A stretch of 64,000 nucleotides of DNA from Salisapilia sapeloensis (GCA_023334545.1 JAADVB010000026.1:53086-117085), one strand, 5' to 3'; positions 24,001 through 39,000 are shown, numbered from the stretch's first letter. Numbers and translations: made by a program. The notes: generated by a model not told the origin, from the sequence alone.

Positions 24001-27000
24001 TTCAGGTATTCGATGAAGGTATCTATATCAGTCATACAACGATGACATGTATAGCACCTTCGCTTATTGATCTCCATGCTGCATACGACACCTATGCGCC
24101 AATATCTAGAGAAGGGGTACCGAGCGCAAGTATTTCTGTCTCTATGAACGGAGTAGAGTTCGAAGCAAGTGACTGCTCATTTAAATTCGTTCACGGAGTC
24201 GGAGAGTTAGACATTACTCCACGTATCGGAGTGGTGGAGGGTGGTACTCCAGTTAATATCGAACTAGAGCATACGCCTCTTTATCCTGTAACCCACTGTC
24301 GGTTCGATCATAACACGACAGTGGAAGCAGTGCACGTATCGAACCAAGCAGTCGTATGCACTTCTCCACCTCATAGCATACATTCTACGAAGTTGGAATT
24401 AAAAGTGTCGGCATCAACGCTTGAGCCGGAGATTCAGGAAGTATACACAAGCTCATTAGAGAATGTACCACTTGAAGGCTTCTTTACTCTTATCCATCAA
24501 GGATCATCCACCAGACCGATACGATACGATGCAGATGCGACAGGAAACGATGGCTCTTCAATGTATGAGATTATATCAGAACTACCTGGCCTATGGGTCG
24601 ATTCTGTGCAGAGGACAGGACCTGATGGCATGGATGTGTACACGTGGAGAGTTGTATTCCAACGGCGCAGTGGTAACGTCGCCGAACTTGTACCAGATAG
24701 CAGTTTGCTAAAAGGTGAAGGAAATCTCGCACGAGTTTGGACAGTCCAAGATGGTCCTCGAAAGCGTCTTGACTCGGAGCATCAGAGAATAGAAATTCGG
24801 CAAGATGACCTCATTCATCCACACGCAGACCTTATTGTCGATCTAGATGATACGACGTCAGAGATCCAGTACGTGTCCATCAGCTCCTTCGCTCTCATCA
24901 CAGGCTCCTTTACTCTCACTTTCGGCGGATGGTCAAGTGCTCCATTGCAGTGGAATGTTCGTCCGACAGAAATGGCCGAGTCTATCGAGAGTCTTTTTCC
25001 CAATGTAGGTCTGAAAGTATCCCGATCAACCCCTTTTACTAATTATGGATTCGAATGGATTATCACATTCCCAGCATCGACAGAAGTAAAGCCCGTTGCT
25101 GTCGTAGTAGACAATGATCTCTTTTCCATGACTGGAGTTAATATGGAAGCTGGTCGAGTACAAATGGGTAAGATCCTATCCGAAGAACATTTCAAGCTAG
25201 AAACAACAAATGGAGCAATATCTAGCGAACTATCATGGGGTATGTCAAGTACAAGTTTGCTAGAAGTATTGATCAATGAGCTTAGTTTATCACCACTGGA
25301 TGTGTTCAAGACTGTCACGTCAGATGCAATCACATGGAATATTCAGTTCGACTACTTTAACAATGATGGAGCGATGCTGATGGCGAAAGAAGAAAATGTC
25401 TTAGATAGTATGCAGAAACTTCGTTTGAAGAATTATCCAACGGACGCGACAAAGATGTCAGGATACTTTCAGATATCACTCGATGGAGTGGTGTCAGATC
25501 CCGTGGATGTATTAGCTAGTGCCTTCGACCTACAATCCGCTATTCAGAACCTAGTAGTACCTCATATGAGTGGGGTTGTCGTAGCAAAGTCTGTCTCATC
25601 AACTAGCTATACCTACGATATCACTTGGAGCGAAGTGGCTGGAGATGTAAATAAAGTGCAAGTGCTTCTGACAAGTATCACTGGAACAAGTGTCGTTGCA
25701 CAGGTACAAACGCTTCAAGACGGAACCTATAGTCCTCTTGGTGGCTATTTCCAGATCCATACAAAGGACTATGCATCGAGCGACGTATCCTACGATGGAG
25801 ATGAAATGGCTATCAAACAAGCAGTTTCCACTGCATTCGAGTCCGCTGTTGCAAAGGTGACTAAATTAGCTTCTTCCGCTGGCTTTACATGGTCTGTGGA
25901 ATTCGAATCAGCGATTGATACCGAACTACTAGACAGTGTGTCCGTTACAACTATAGATCTACATGGAACGGATGCACAGGCTAGCTTGTCTGTTGTCGAC
26001 ATTGGTGCATCTATGGTGGTACCAGTAGCTGTGACGACGAACGAAGTCGATTATTCTCATCGAGCAGCTTTCTTCACGTACACACAAAAGCTCCAAGTAC
26101 ATTCACTAACACCGTCATCTGGTCCTACACTCGGAGGAACTCCAATTATCATTCATCTACTTGAAACTTACAGTCACAACGAAATCTTTTGTCAGTTTGA
26201 GAATGCTGTAGTGTCCGGTAGAATCATTACACCACTCCAAATCCATTGCATCACGCCACCTCAACCTCCAGGATACATGGACGTAAGGATCGGTGTTAAT
26301 GCTCAACATTTCGATACGTATGCAGGAACTTTTTTATACCGCAATGATATCTCTGCAGCTCTGGAGCTGTATCCACATCACGGTCCAGTTACTGGAGGTA
26401 CCACTGTACATATCATCGGAGTATTGTTCACACCCCAGAACGAGTACACTTGCAAATTCGACGAGACGATAGTCCAAGCAAGCTTTGTAAATGACACCCT
26501 GATCTTCTGTACTTCTCCTCCCGTATCTTCCACGATCAAAGTCAACGTTCGGATATCTGAAAACGATCATGACTATACTGCACCAACGATGACGTTTCAA
26601 TACGATGAACCTCTCTTCGTCACTTCCATCTACCCTAGTTCTGGTGAAATGGAAGGTGGAAACAACGTGCAAGTCGTTGGTGGACCATTTATCTACGGTC
26701 GAAACGACTATTTTTGTCGGTTCGGAGAGTCCGTCGTACCTGCCATTACGCTCACTTCGAGTACTTTAGAATGCCCAGCTCCAAACATTACGCCAGTTCG
26801 TGAAGTACAAGAGATTAAACTCGCGGTACCGATCTTTACACCTGCCGTGATACGTACTGAAATATCAGCTACCCCACGGTTACCGACAATACAACGGTTG
26901 TGGCTGAAACATCAAGAGCAACAGCTTGAAGTACGTGAATTAAGGATATTCGGAGACGACATACCGACGATCTATCAAGTTACTATGCAATCTCGCTCTT

Positions 27001-30000
27001 TCTCTGGAGATGAATATCGTATTCGGACAAGAGCAGTGTCTTTGGAGAATGAGATTCAGGCAGTTCGACTGACTGCAACCTCATATATAGGTGGTACGTT
27101 TTCTTTGAGCATGGAAGGACGAACGACGTCTCCCATTCGATCGTATGCTACTTCACTAGAAGTAGAAAAAGCACTACAATCTCTCCCAAACGTTGGAGCT
27201 GTGAAAGTACAAAAGACGGAGCGAGATAGTCTCGAAGGTTGCTATTGGGAGGTTGAGTTCATCGATCGTGTAGGAGATCTCCCGTTGCTTGAACTCCAGG
27301 TCTTGACACTTGAAGATTCAGGCACCAACGATCTCGCGATTGATATTGTCGAAGTAGTAAAAGGAGCAGGAGGACCTTTAGGTGGTACATTTGATCTACT
27401 TGTTGATCAGACATGGACATATACGTTGCGATATGATGCCTCAGAAGAAGAAATTGTGTCGTTGCTAGGAGAGAATGAAGCAGATAGTAGTGAACTGCAT
27501 GTTACTCGGGATGGACCGTTCCTAAACAACGACTATGAATGGACGATCGAGCTACCAGGTATCCCAACGGCAGATCGGGAAATGAGTGTTGATGGACAGA
27601 AGCTCATCGGAGGAAATGATGCAATCGTCATCGACATTCAGAATCAGGGTACACGAGGCACGCAACAGCATATATTTACTGGACAATCAGAAGGCGACTT
27701 CAAATGCGAAGTAGATGGAAAGGTGTCAGCTCCTATCCCTGTAGATGCATCTGCCGAAGCGTTTGCATTAGCTTTTGATGAAAACGCTTTCGGAGAGATT
27801 CAAGTCACAAAGGAAAGCGATGGCTCATGGAAAATGACGTTTGTGGAATGGGCAGGTGATGTGCCACTTATGAACTGTGGGCCTGATCAAGGCGTACAGA
27901 CAATTGTTCAAGGAAATGGGCAAGGTCTTTCTGGTACCTTTAGACTCTCTATCCTGGGTGAATGGAGTCTACCTATCGACTATAACGCCAATGTTGATGC
28001 AGTGAATGAAGCACTATCTACAATATCAGTAGCGGACAGCATAACTATTTCAGAAGTTCAAGTGAATGTGAATGGTGGAAAGAAATGGGAGTTGACATTC
28101 TCCAGTATGCTTGGAGATGTACAGGACTTAAACTCGGATAGCTCTACTTTAAACGGTTGCAACCCTATAGTTGTACTTGACAGAGTTCAGAGTGGAAATC
28201 AAGTAGGTGGATCTATTACATTATACGATGAGAAGAATCATAAAGTCGACTTGCCAGTGGATGTTAGCACAGCAAAGCTTCAATCTGCTCTTGTAGATAC
28301 CTTTTCAATACCAGTAGCAACTATTGATAAGATGGAAGCTTTGTCTGCCAAAGGATCAGTCTATAGAATAACGTTTGAAGCTGGATCAACAAGCATTCCA
28401 GACTTGGAAGTTAGAAGTGATGAACTAACTGGTGCTGGTGCTCAAGTATCTTTGTCTATCGTACAGAGTGCATCTGTGCCAACAAGCGGATCTTTTACGC
28501 TTGCGTATGGAGGCATTCGATCTGCACCGTTGAGTTGGAACGTATCTGCTGGTGATATGGCTCAGACATTACAATACATGCAGTCCATTCCAGATGAAGT
28601 CGTTCTTGTAGATCGATATGAAGGCACAGGTGGTTATGAATGGATCATTACATTCCCGTATGACTTGATAGATCCTTCGGAAATACCAAGTCTGCGGTAT
28701 GAAAACACAATAGCTGGTAGAGACATTGAAATGGGGATAGAGATCATCCATGAAGAGTCCTATATACTGAATGGCACATTCTATATGGAAATCGACGGAA
28801 GTAGATCGAATAAGCTACACACAGAGAACGAAGATCGAGTCATAGAAGATGAAATCAATCGGATGTTGCCAACTGCTAATGTATCCGTTATCTCCACTCG
28901 AATCAACAACGTCATCTCATGGAAGATAGAATATCATTCTCTTGAAACAGTGGCTGCTCTACCAACGCCTCCAACAATTGATATTGATGTCATGACAGGA
29001 GAAGATATTGAGACAAGTTCCAAAGTTGTATCTTCACCGACTTCCAATGTACTACAGCGACTTACGATTTATTCAGCGGACGATCTTCCATTTGGTGACT
29101 TTAGTATCAAATGGAAAGGGAAGTCGGCTTTGCAATCCGCTCGAGCAGACATGACTGCTGCAGAATTAAGAACAACTCTAGAGTCTATACCAGGTATGGG
29201 TCGAGTCCAAGTAGAAAGATTCCCTGTGGACAACGCATATGGCTTCGTATGGTTCGCTCTTTTGAAGGATGCAGATGCTTCCGAGACAGACAAAATGGAA
29301 GTAGAATTCACTAGTGCTAACTCTCCTTCTCTCGTTGTAGAGACTGAGGTATACCCTTCGACTATTCCTCGTATTCACGGTCAGTTTGCGATTCGACATG
29401 GATCGCTATGCGAAGAGGTAGCATTCGGAGGGTACTGTTCACCTGCCGAAACAAACTTGTTATCTCTGGACGTATCGAATGATGCATTCGAAAAGCAATT
29501 AGCTCGATTACCGAATCTCCAAGGAACGCAAGTAAAACGTAAAGTTTCTATTCCGTCTATCGAATACGTCTGGAACGTCATACTTCCTCTATCTCTCGAA
29601 GACTGCCCTCTGTTAGAAATAATTGACGAGCTGCTTGCTACTGATGCAGACATAGTCTCTATCCGTCGACTTCGAAAAGCATCCGACCTATCTGATCTAC
29701 AGGTCGCTTTAGAAATCACGTCGAACCTCCAAGACTACACTTCCAACGGTCTGGTCTATCGCTACACGCCGTCGGTCAACGTCTCTTCCATTTATCCAAG
29801 TCACGGACCTCGAATCGGAGGTACAGAAATTCTTGTACGTGGATTTAACTTTTACAATCTCTCTTCACTCCGCTGTCGATTCGGTACTGCCATCACGTCG
29901 GCAACATACCTCAACAAGACACACTTGCTATGTACCTCTCCCAGCACTACTGCCGCTGGAGTTATAAGCCTACAAGTAGCGAACCATGGTCTAAGAGGTA

Positions 30001-33000
30001 ATGCGACGTTCTCCAGCGACGAAGTAGAGTACACGTACGATAAGGAAGTCACGATCACGAACGTCATGCCGTCGCTTGGTCCTACCACAGGAAACTTTTC
30101 AGTCTTCATCAGTGGAGGTCCATTTGTCCACACGAATGAGATCCGCTGCCAATTCGATGAGACTGTCGTACAAGCGGAATGGCATAGCTACTCGGAGATC
30201 TCGTGCATGGCACCACCGCATCCAGCAGGTATCGTGGGCTTAGAAGTGACATTAAACGATCAGGACTATTCACGATCCAGAACCGCCTTCACCTTTTACA
30301 AAGAGCAAGGCATTTCGCGTATTGAACCTGTCTTTGGTCCGGCGTGGACAACTGGAACGGAAATAGTAGTGCATGGTACAAACTTTGTCAACTCTTCCTT
30401 ACTCTCATGCAGATTCGGCTACATCACAACGCCAGGTACATTCGTAGATGAGTCAACTATGGTCTGTCTTTCGCCACGACTGCCAGCGTATAGTGGAGGT
30501 CTTCATGCAGTTCCCTTGACAGAGCACCGAAATGAGTACGCTGATCCATCCCATGGCAGCATCTACCTCTTCCCGACTGCACATTTCTATCCACAATATT
30601 ATAGTCGACTCGTTTCCCTTGAAGTGTCTAATAACCAGCAAGACTTTACGACTGGCGGTGTCAACTACCTCTATTACGACGACGCTGTCTTGTCCGAGAT
30701 TTATCCCAAGTCCTCCTACGACACCAACGCTCTATCCCTCTTTGCCCTCGGCCGACATTTTATCAACTCGACACACCTCACGTGCAGACTAGGTACACAA
30801 CAGTACAAGGCAGTGTACATCACATCTGAGTTACTCCTATGTCCGATCCAACGGCCAAGAGCACATGAAGATACGCGGGTGGGGATAAGAGACAGATGGG
30901 AATCTCATGCACTTTTCGAAGTTTCCAACAACGGGAAAGACTTTACCAGTAGCCACTTGAGCTTTAACTTTAGAGGTCCATGTCCTACTGGTTACTTTTG
31001 TCCGGATGAGTTGCAAGGTAAAAGCATGGTTTGTCCCAAGGGAACGTTCTGTCCTGGTCAAGGCAATCGGAACTCGACGCTGTGTCCTCGTGGAACGTAC
31101 CAGCCACAAACAGCTCAAGCAAGCTGCCTTCGCTGTCCTGTCGGGTATCATTGTCCACACGTTGGGATGCACGTTCCACGCATCTGCCCTGCTGGATACG
31201 TATGCGCTACTACAGGCATTGAAGATGCCGTTGTGCCTTGCCCAGGTGGACACTTTTGCTTGGAAGGCACAGCCACATTTTCCATGACATGCTCTCCACC
31301 TGAAAAAACAAGTCGAATCATGGTTTCATCAGCATACTCAGGCGATACAATCACAAGTCGTAGTACAGACATAAATCCTTTGCAGCGAGTCATCGGATCT
31401 CGAAAGAGCGGTTGCTGGAATAATGAAACATTGGATTTTGGACTGCAAATGAGCAGGCACCCAAATCGATTCTGGTCTGAACGTCGACAGCTTCCTCTAT
31501 CCGCTGATGCCATCTACAGTCCTATACGAGGTCGCTTCTGTCTAGACGATACATGCTTCCGTTTGCAAGGAGATGAGTTCGTAGATGTCGTGGACGAAGT
31601 CTTTGACTACGCATCGACTGACTTTGCTCTAAGAAGACCGCTGCCATGTCCAGCTGGAAGCTATTGTCACCCAGGCACAGCAGCCAATAGCACGTCCCTG
31701 CAGAACTATGCCATGCCGCAACCGTGCTTTGAGAGCATGTACTGCCCGGAAGGAAGTGATTCGCCCATGGGCTTTGGAGAGTGTGCGCCAGGCTTCCACT
31801 GTCCATTCGGTACAAGACTCCCGTGCCCAGCCGGGTCCTTTTGCCCTACTACTGGACACACGTTTCCCGTCTCGTGTCCTCCTGGTACTTTCAACGGAAT
31901 GGTATCCCAGACATCTTGTACAGACTGTCCCGTGGGCTACATTTGTCCTGGATTCGGTCGTCTACTACCAGCCATGTGCCCTCCAGGCTACGTCTGCAGC
32001 AAGAGAGCTCTGTCGTCTCCTAACTATCTCTGTCCGAAAGGATTTTACTGTCTCCAAGGTACAACAACGTCGGATGGCTTCCGAAATGACACGAGACTCC
32101 GTCCTTATCCATGTCGACCTGGTACCTACTGCCTTAAAGGTGTCGTAGCAGACACAGTCGTCCATGGAGACTACAGATATCCTCAAAACTGCACCGAAGG
32201 CTTCTACTGCACACTCGGTTCGACGTCGCCTCTTGGCTCTGGCATGTGTCCTCCTGGCTTCACCTGTCCATCCGGTACAGCCGTTCCGATCCCGACAGAG
32301 AAGGGCAAGTTCGCGCAGAGAAACGGAACGATCGAAGCTGCGGAGTGTTCACCTGGATACTACGCTCCGACCATCGAGTCCAAGACATGTATCCCTTGTC
32401 CGCCTGGAACGAGCTGTGGAGACGATGGCATGTCTGTCGCAAAGATCTGTGAACCAGGAACGTATCGTGGAAGTCTAGAGGCCGACGGTGTCTCTTGTCT
32501 CGCTTGTCCACAAGGAACGTGGTCAAAGAACTGGGAGCTACGTGGGATAGAAGAATGCACTATTTGTCCTCCTGGAACAGTCTGTCCTATGGACGGCATC
32601 ACGTATCCTTGTACAGAAAACGATTTACCTCATATCTTCACACCAGTTGATCAAGACTTGTCTTTTGTCGAGTGTCTCGAGAAAGGATCTGCGTACTTTT
32701 ACGGCGTCTTATTAGAGCCTTGGATAGACGAGTATGGCGCTGGTCCGCATCTCTTACCGTCTCGAGACGGACGATGCTACCATAACGCACAGCCGCATGG
32801 GTCGATATTATACCAGAGACTATCAGACTATCACGGTCCTCTCTACGAAATCGCCACTGGTCTTCCACATCAGGGATATGGTGACGTCGGTCAGACGCCT
32901 GTTCCGAACATCTTTGATCGTGGTTCTCTTGCCATCGACCTTCCTGTTTCTCAAATCTATGACTCTGCTCGGAATTGCACAAGAGGTTTCTACCATCAAG

Positions 33001-36000
33001 ACCAGTGGTTTCCAGGAACATGTGAAGCAGACATCATCTGTGCTCCATCCGATACTACTCAAACATCCGAGTTGCATGTTGCGCAAGCTCAGCCATGTCC
33101 AGAAGGCTACGTATGTGACCAAAGCACGACTGCTGTGAATGCACTAGACCATCGCTGTCCTGGTGGGTACGTCTGTGATGCCGGGACGTCTCCGGACTTG
33201 AGCTTGGAATCTCCTCGAGGCCAACTAGACCAGCTCTGTCCGGCAGGATACTATTGTGAAGACGGGACGGCCGAGTCTCAGAAGAAGATGTATACATGTC
33301 CAGCAGGATACTTTTGTCCGACTGGAACGAAGAACCCGTACCTAGGGACGATGGCGAACGATGCATTGCGCAGGAGGTTGACGAAAGAAGATGCAGATCC
33401 ATTTCGAGACGTTAACTATACCAAGTACCTTGCCGAAGGTGATATCCGCATCGTCTCCGCTCATGACTTGCATTGCTTTAATGGTATCGATGACGATCTT
33501 AAACAGATCTTCCGAACATATACTCGTACAAGTGATGGAAAGCGTATTGTCATGAATGAAGCGCTACGTAATGACTTGATATGCGCTCGTGACCACAAGT
33601 GGAGATTGATGCATCTCGGAATGGAACGGAACGAATGTGACTGTCCGTACCAAGTGAAACTCGCGCATCAAGTCTATCGCTTATGGAAGTGCACAGTCGA
33701 GCCATCCCAACCGCCTCTTCTTTCCTACGACGCGAATCTGTACGGTTGGAAGCAAGCCTACAATTCCGAACAACAATGTGTCTTCCCTGCTACATCTGTG
33801 CTACAAGCAGTTGACCTCGGCAAGGTATTAGATAGCACTGGTGTCATTTTTGAGGTTATAACCGGTAGCAAAGAAGCATTCTACTCATATGACATACTCA
33901 AAGCAGAGGTCGAGAGTCTGTATCAAATACAAGAGCTGCAGATTCCTGGAAGTACAGTTGAAATGGACAGTAACCTATATCATTTGCATCATGCTATCCA
34001 AAAGGTGGAGCAGCTTGGAGAAGAAGTACCTAGCGTATTGAATTATGATGATAGCTTGAATCTATTACGACCAGATGCATGTGAATGTGCGAATTTGCTC
34101 AAGTGTCCGAACGGAACAGAGTCGGCTGTCGGGTCTGACGACATCTACGACTGTGTCAAAACAGGTTCAGAGGTCTTGCAACGCATATCACCCATACCAG
34201 AGGACCATCCTCGTCTTGTCAACGGAGATAAGTACAAGGAACTGTCTGGTGTTGGAAGAGGAATCGGAAGTATACGTCTGCAACCAACGGAAGTAGCTGT
34301 TATCACGATCAATACGACGGGCATTCCCAGGAATCTCACATACGATGATCACTATCAGATCTCCATCTACACGGACTGCAAACCTTGTCCGACGCAATAT
34401 ACTTGCAACCTAGCACAGGATCCTATCGTATGCAAGTACCCGAATGACGACAATAGCACTAGTACGAAACTGTTCGACGACTGTATGGAAAGAGAAGAGG
34501 ACTACGATACATGCATCCACATGCCTTACTTTTGCAATGAAAGAACGCTTCTAACAGGACCATTGGAACTCGAGACGATGCTACCTGGTTGCTGCGAATG
34601 TGAGCGACGCCAAATGCCCTACTATTTCCAGGATAAAACCACAGATCTTGGGTATCCGGATAACAAGCACGGATATCTACAATTCAGTATCTCTGCGGTT
34701 CACTTAGTAGATGTAACGATCACAGTCGAGCTATTGCATGGTCTGTACATTGGTAGCTTTGCAGAGGAGTTTAGAAACGATCGATTCGACCTGACGATCT
34801 TCTCGCCGTCGCGTGGAAACTACGCGCCGTCTACACCGTCCATGAGATCCTTCTTTGCCGTCATGCAGAAAGAGACTTACGACAACAAGCTTATGTTACC
34901 TCTGAACCTACCTGAAACTCGACAACACATTGTCGGAACCAGTAGATTTAGATACGATATCGAATCCTCCATCTTTATCGATCGCATATCGGACATTATG
35001 ATCGGCGATCCACATCTTCCGAAAAAAAGAGGGTTTATTCGAAACACAGAGCAGAACGCAGTCGGAGATATCGTCGTAGCGCTCAATGAAAATGGCTCTT
35101 TAGAAGTAGATACCGACCACATTGTACCCCCGAACGAGTACTTTGGTCTGTATCCGATTCGAGACCCTCTAGATCGTGTGCTAAGGACTAATAGCTGGTG
35201 GACAGAAGAGCTAGAAGGCAAAGACTTTATCTCAGTCCCTTACTTTCCATTCTTCTCTAACTGCAGAGGCTTTGATTCCCATCTTTGGATCTCGAAACTA
35301 CTCGAGTCTCATCCAGATTGTACCTTCATTGACTATGATAAGACGGTGGAAGTGAACGAATATCCGTGGAATGAACAACTAGTACCGACGGCAGATAGCT
35401 GTTTAATCAACTACCATGTCAATGTGACGGATGTAAATGACAAGATGATTACTACAACAAGACAAAGAGGTATCAATCTCTCTTGTACGTATGAAGAAAA
35501 TCTCGAGGGTGGGTCCGACCGACCTCGGTGGTACGAAGCCTCAGAAGACACGACACTCTTCTACTTGACACGAGACCCCATTTCTCCGGATCAATTTACG
35601 AGTCCATTTAATAGCGACGATTGGGGTCGTACGGACATTCTCGAGTCATTCTTAGGAACAGATAGTTTGATTCCAGTGACCATTGGAGCTGATGCAGGAC
35701 TGACACAAGTAGTCCCGAGAGAAGTGTACTTGAATCTAACCTATTATCAAGTGACACCAGGTAAGAAACGTCTGGTGGAAGCTTTTGTGAACTTTGGACA
35801 GTTGTGTACCGTTGCCAAGTCGACTGAGATCATCGCCAAGATGGCTCAGAAGGATATATACCCATGTTTGATCAGCAACGCGACGAAACAAATCGCTTCG
35901 TACGACTACATCTTGCAAGTCACTTGGCAACCACTCGATTGGTTTGCCTTGATGAATCTCTTCCAGTTCTCTGTCGACATTTACATTGGTTTCTTCTCCA

Positions 36001-39000
36001 TCGTTAGCTTGTTTAGTATTCTAGAAGGCGCATGCGTTTGGGTCATCAATCGTCTCTTTACCAAGATGAAGAGCCCTCCAAGGTCCCGACTACGCATCCT
36101 ACTCAAGAACATTTCTGCCCCATCTTCCTATGGCATCTGTCTCTTCATGATCCCTGTGTGGGCTATGATCACATTCGTCTACATTTGGTGGCATGGATTT
36201 GCATCAGAGGACCCGATACTAGAGCCAAGCGCCATATCCTTTGAAAGCACGCCAGGGAGCTGGTTAGATGTAATTGCACTCACCGAAGACCGTGTCCTCG
36301 GGTATAAACGAGGTCGAATCGGTGTCAGTCTCGCTACCATTGGTGCGTGCTTACTCTATCGAGGATCTACGCTCTTGATTCCGGAAACATTTGATAAACA
36401 ACCGGAGGATAATGCGTTTAAAGAAGTAGCGGGACCTACACCGACAGATCCTCTTGAGGTAAAAGACGAAGAGGAAGAAGACGACGAGTTCTGGGATACA
36501 CGTGCATGGAAGATCACCAACTTTGTCCTCATCACACTACTCTTCACGGCATGTTTACTTCCATTCTGGGAGTTCTCCTACTCGAAAGTCTTTACAGACA
36601 ACATCTATGGCTTCCTCGTGCTCTTTAAGATCGCCCGGAACGTCATTGAACTCGTACTCGAACGATTCTTACGAGAAAAACTACTTGTCATGCCATTTGT
36701 CACTGTCCTCTCCGCGACAGAAAGCACGATTTCGATGGGCTCCTCCGACTTTCTCGGCTATACCATGTTCTACTTTGTCAATCTAAGTCTCACCATCCTC
36801 GAACGTCTCTACTTTGCTCCTTTCATGCGATATGTGAGCTGTCAATGGGAGATCTGGCGCTTGATCATACGCAAGAAGCTCAAGAAACGACGTCGACGGA
36901 CGCGAGAACAGAAGATGCAAGAGGAAGAAGAGTGGCGACAGACTTGTGAAAAGCTCGAGAGTCAACTCTCCGGAGTCGAATCCGTGTTAGAAGCTGTTGC
37001 AGGGTATAGTATCGTCCTCATCGAGTTGTTCCTATCGCCTATCATACTTGCCTTCCAAGCTTTATTCAGCTACGAAACGCGCATGCCGTTCCTCTACGCT
37101 GTCAAGCACACAGACTTGCTCTACTACTCGCTCTTCTCTCTCTTTGTCATCCCCAGCAACCTCGTCATGAGTGCCTTCCAGCTAAGTACTATGGAACTCG
37201 TACATGGCTGGAAAGTATACGAGTACATCGCATACCAGAAGCATCGGTTCATGACAAGAGATACGCAGTGGCAGATGCATCATCCAACCAAAGATGAAAG
37301 CATCCACCCGGCCTTTCAAACATTAGATCTCTTGTGTTTCTCTTCCCAATACTACTTCCTGATAACCATGTATGCATTCGGGATATGGCTGACTGTCATC
37401 GGTGCAACGATCCTCCTGCGACAGCAGCATAGTCCTAATGGGGACTGGCTAACGCTTGTCATTATCATCGTCATCTTCCTTCTCGCTCGAGCTGTCGAAA
37501 AGTGTTGTGTCTACTTTGGTCTTAAATTCGGCATTTGGAAACCGAAGCAATTGGAAGGAACGCTTGATGATGAGATCGCAGCAAAGCTCGCACTAGGACT
37601 CGGTCGACAACTCGATCTCGAACGAGAGCGTCTGGAACTCCAAGCTCTCAACTCGGAAAGGTTCCGACATCGGTTCATGGAACGCAATCGACCGTGGATA
37701 CTGCAGCATCTCGTAGAGCTCTTTACACCACGCACACTACAGGCAGAAGGAGTAGATGGTAGACCGAACGCCGAAATGGTGAGAGACTTGTACCATGAAC
37801 TCGTGAACATGGGCGAAGGTCGACGTCTCCGAGATGATCGATCGGACGTATCCTCCGACTCATCCGATGAACTAGAGAAAATGAGAAGACAGTGGTCTAA
37901 AGTTCCCGTCTCTGGTCCATCAAAAGACATCATCTTGTACTGGTTAGCTCGAGCTCGTAAGCGGCGGACGTTTGGCAAGTTAATCGCAGGTATCATTGCA
38001 AAACAAAAGCAGTCTTCCTGTGCAAAATGTCAGCGTGATGAAACTGGTGGCTTTACGATGCTTGTCGGGCTCGCGAATGAACAAGGAACAAATCAAGATC
38101 CGAATGCTTTAGATCGATTGATTGATGGATTCGAAAACGAGTTTGGGGAAAACGAGATGGAAGCCGACTTGTGGAAAGCTTATTTCCGGAAACACGCGAC
38201 GTTCCTAACGCTATGCAACGTCTGTACGTCAGCACTTGAGCAAAAGCGACTGGAAAGAGCGGTCAAGGCACCTGTCGCTCAGCATATCCTACGTGCAGAT
38301 GAGTTCTCATCGTCGGAAGATGAAGAAGACGAAGCACCATTCGATCCGGTCGTTGTCACTCGAAATTCCGTCGAAGGTAGAGTTCTGTCCAAGTGGCTAC
38401 TAGCTGCCCGCAAACGTCTCGGTGGCGCCTTCCCCCGTCCTCATGCACAAGCAGAGATGGAAGCTTATGCCAAACGTTTACGAGCGAAGCGGACGAGAAA
38501 AGGAAAGACAGCGCATGTCGATTCTGACGACGAAGACCCTTCTGTGCACTGGCGACTAAACCTGAACGAAGCGACAAGAGCGCTAGCGCTCCGGTGGCTA
38601 TGGGAAGCCCGAGATGTCCGCTATGCTGCGTTTAAAGACCAGGCAAAAGAGCTTCGGGTGCAACTAGCAGATGCATGTAGCAAGATCTTAGCAGTAGATG
38701 ACTGGTTCTATGGGAAGGAACTTCGATTAGGAGGTGCTCAGTTCATGCAAGAAGGAGAGGAATTACTCCAAGTAGAGAAGAAGGAAGATGAAGAGATGAA
38801 ACAGAAGATTGCGCAGTGTGAACGAGACCTCGAAGCATTTGAGTCGAAGAGGAGGAAGATTGTCGAAGAGGAGAAAGTAGCGTTTGATGCGTTGCTGGTA
38901 AAAGCAAAGGCGGATGTAGAAGTCAAGCTTGAGGAACGTGAGAAAGAGTTACTGTTAAAACGACAGGAGAAAGAGAAAGAGTTTGTCGAGATGCAGCGAG

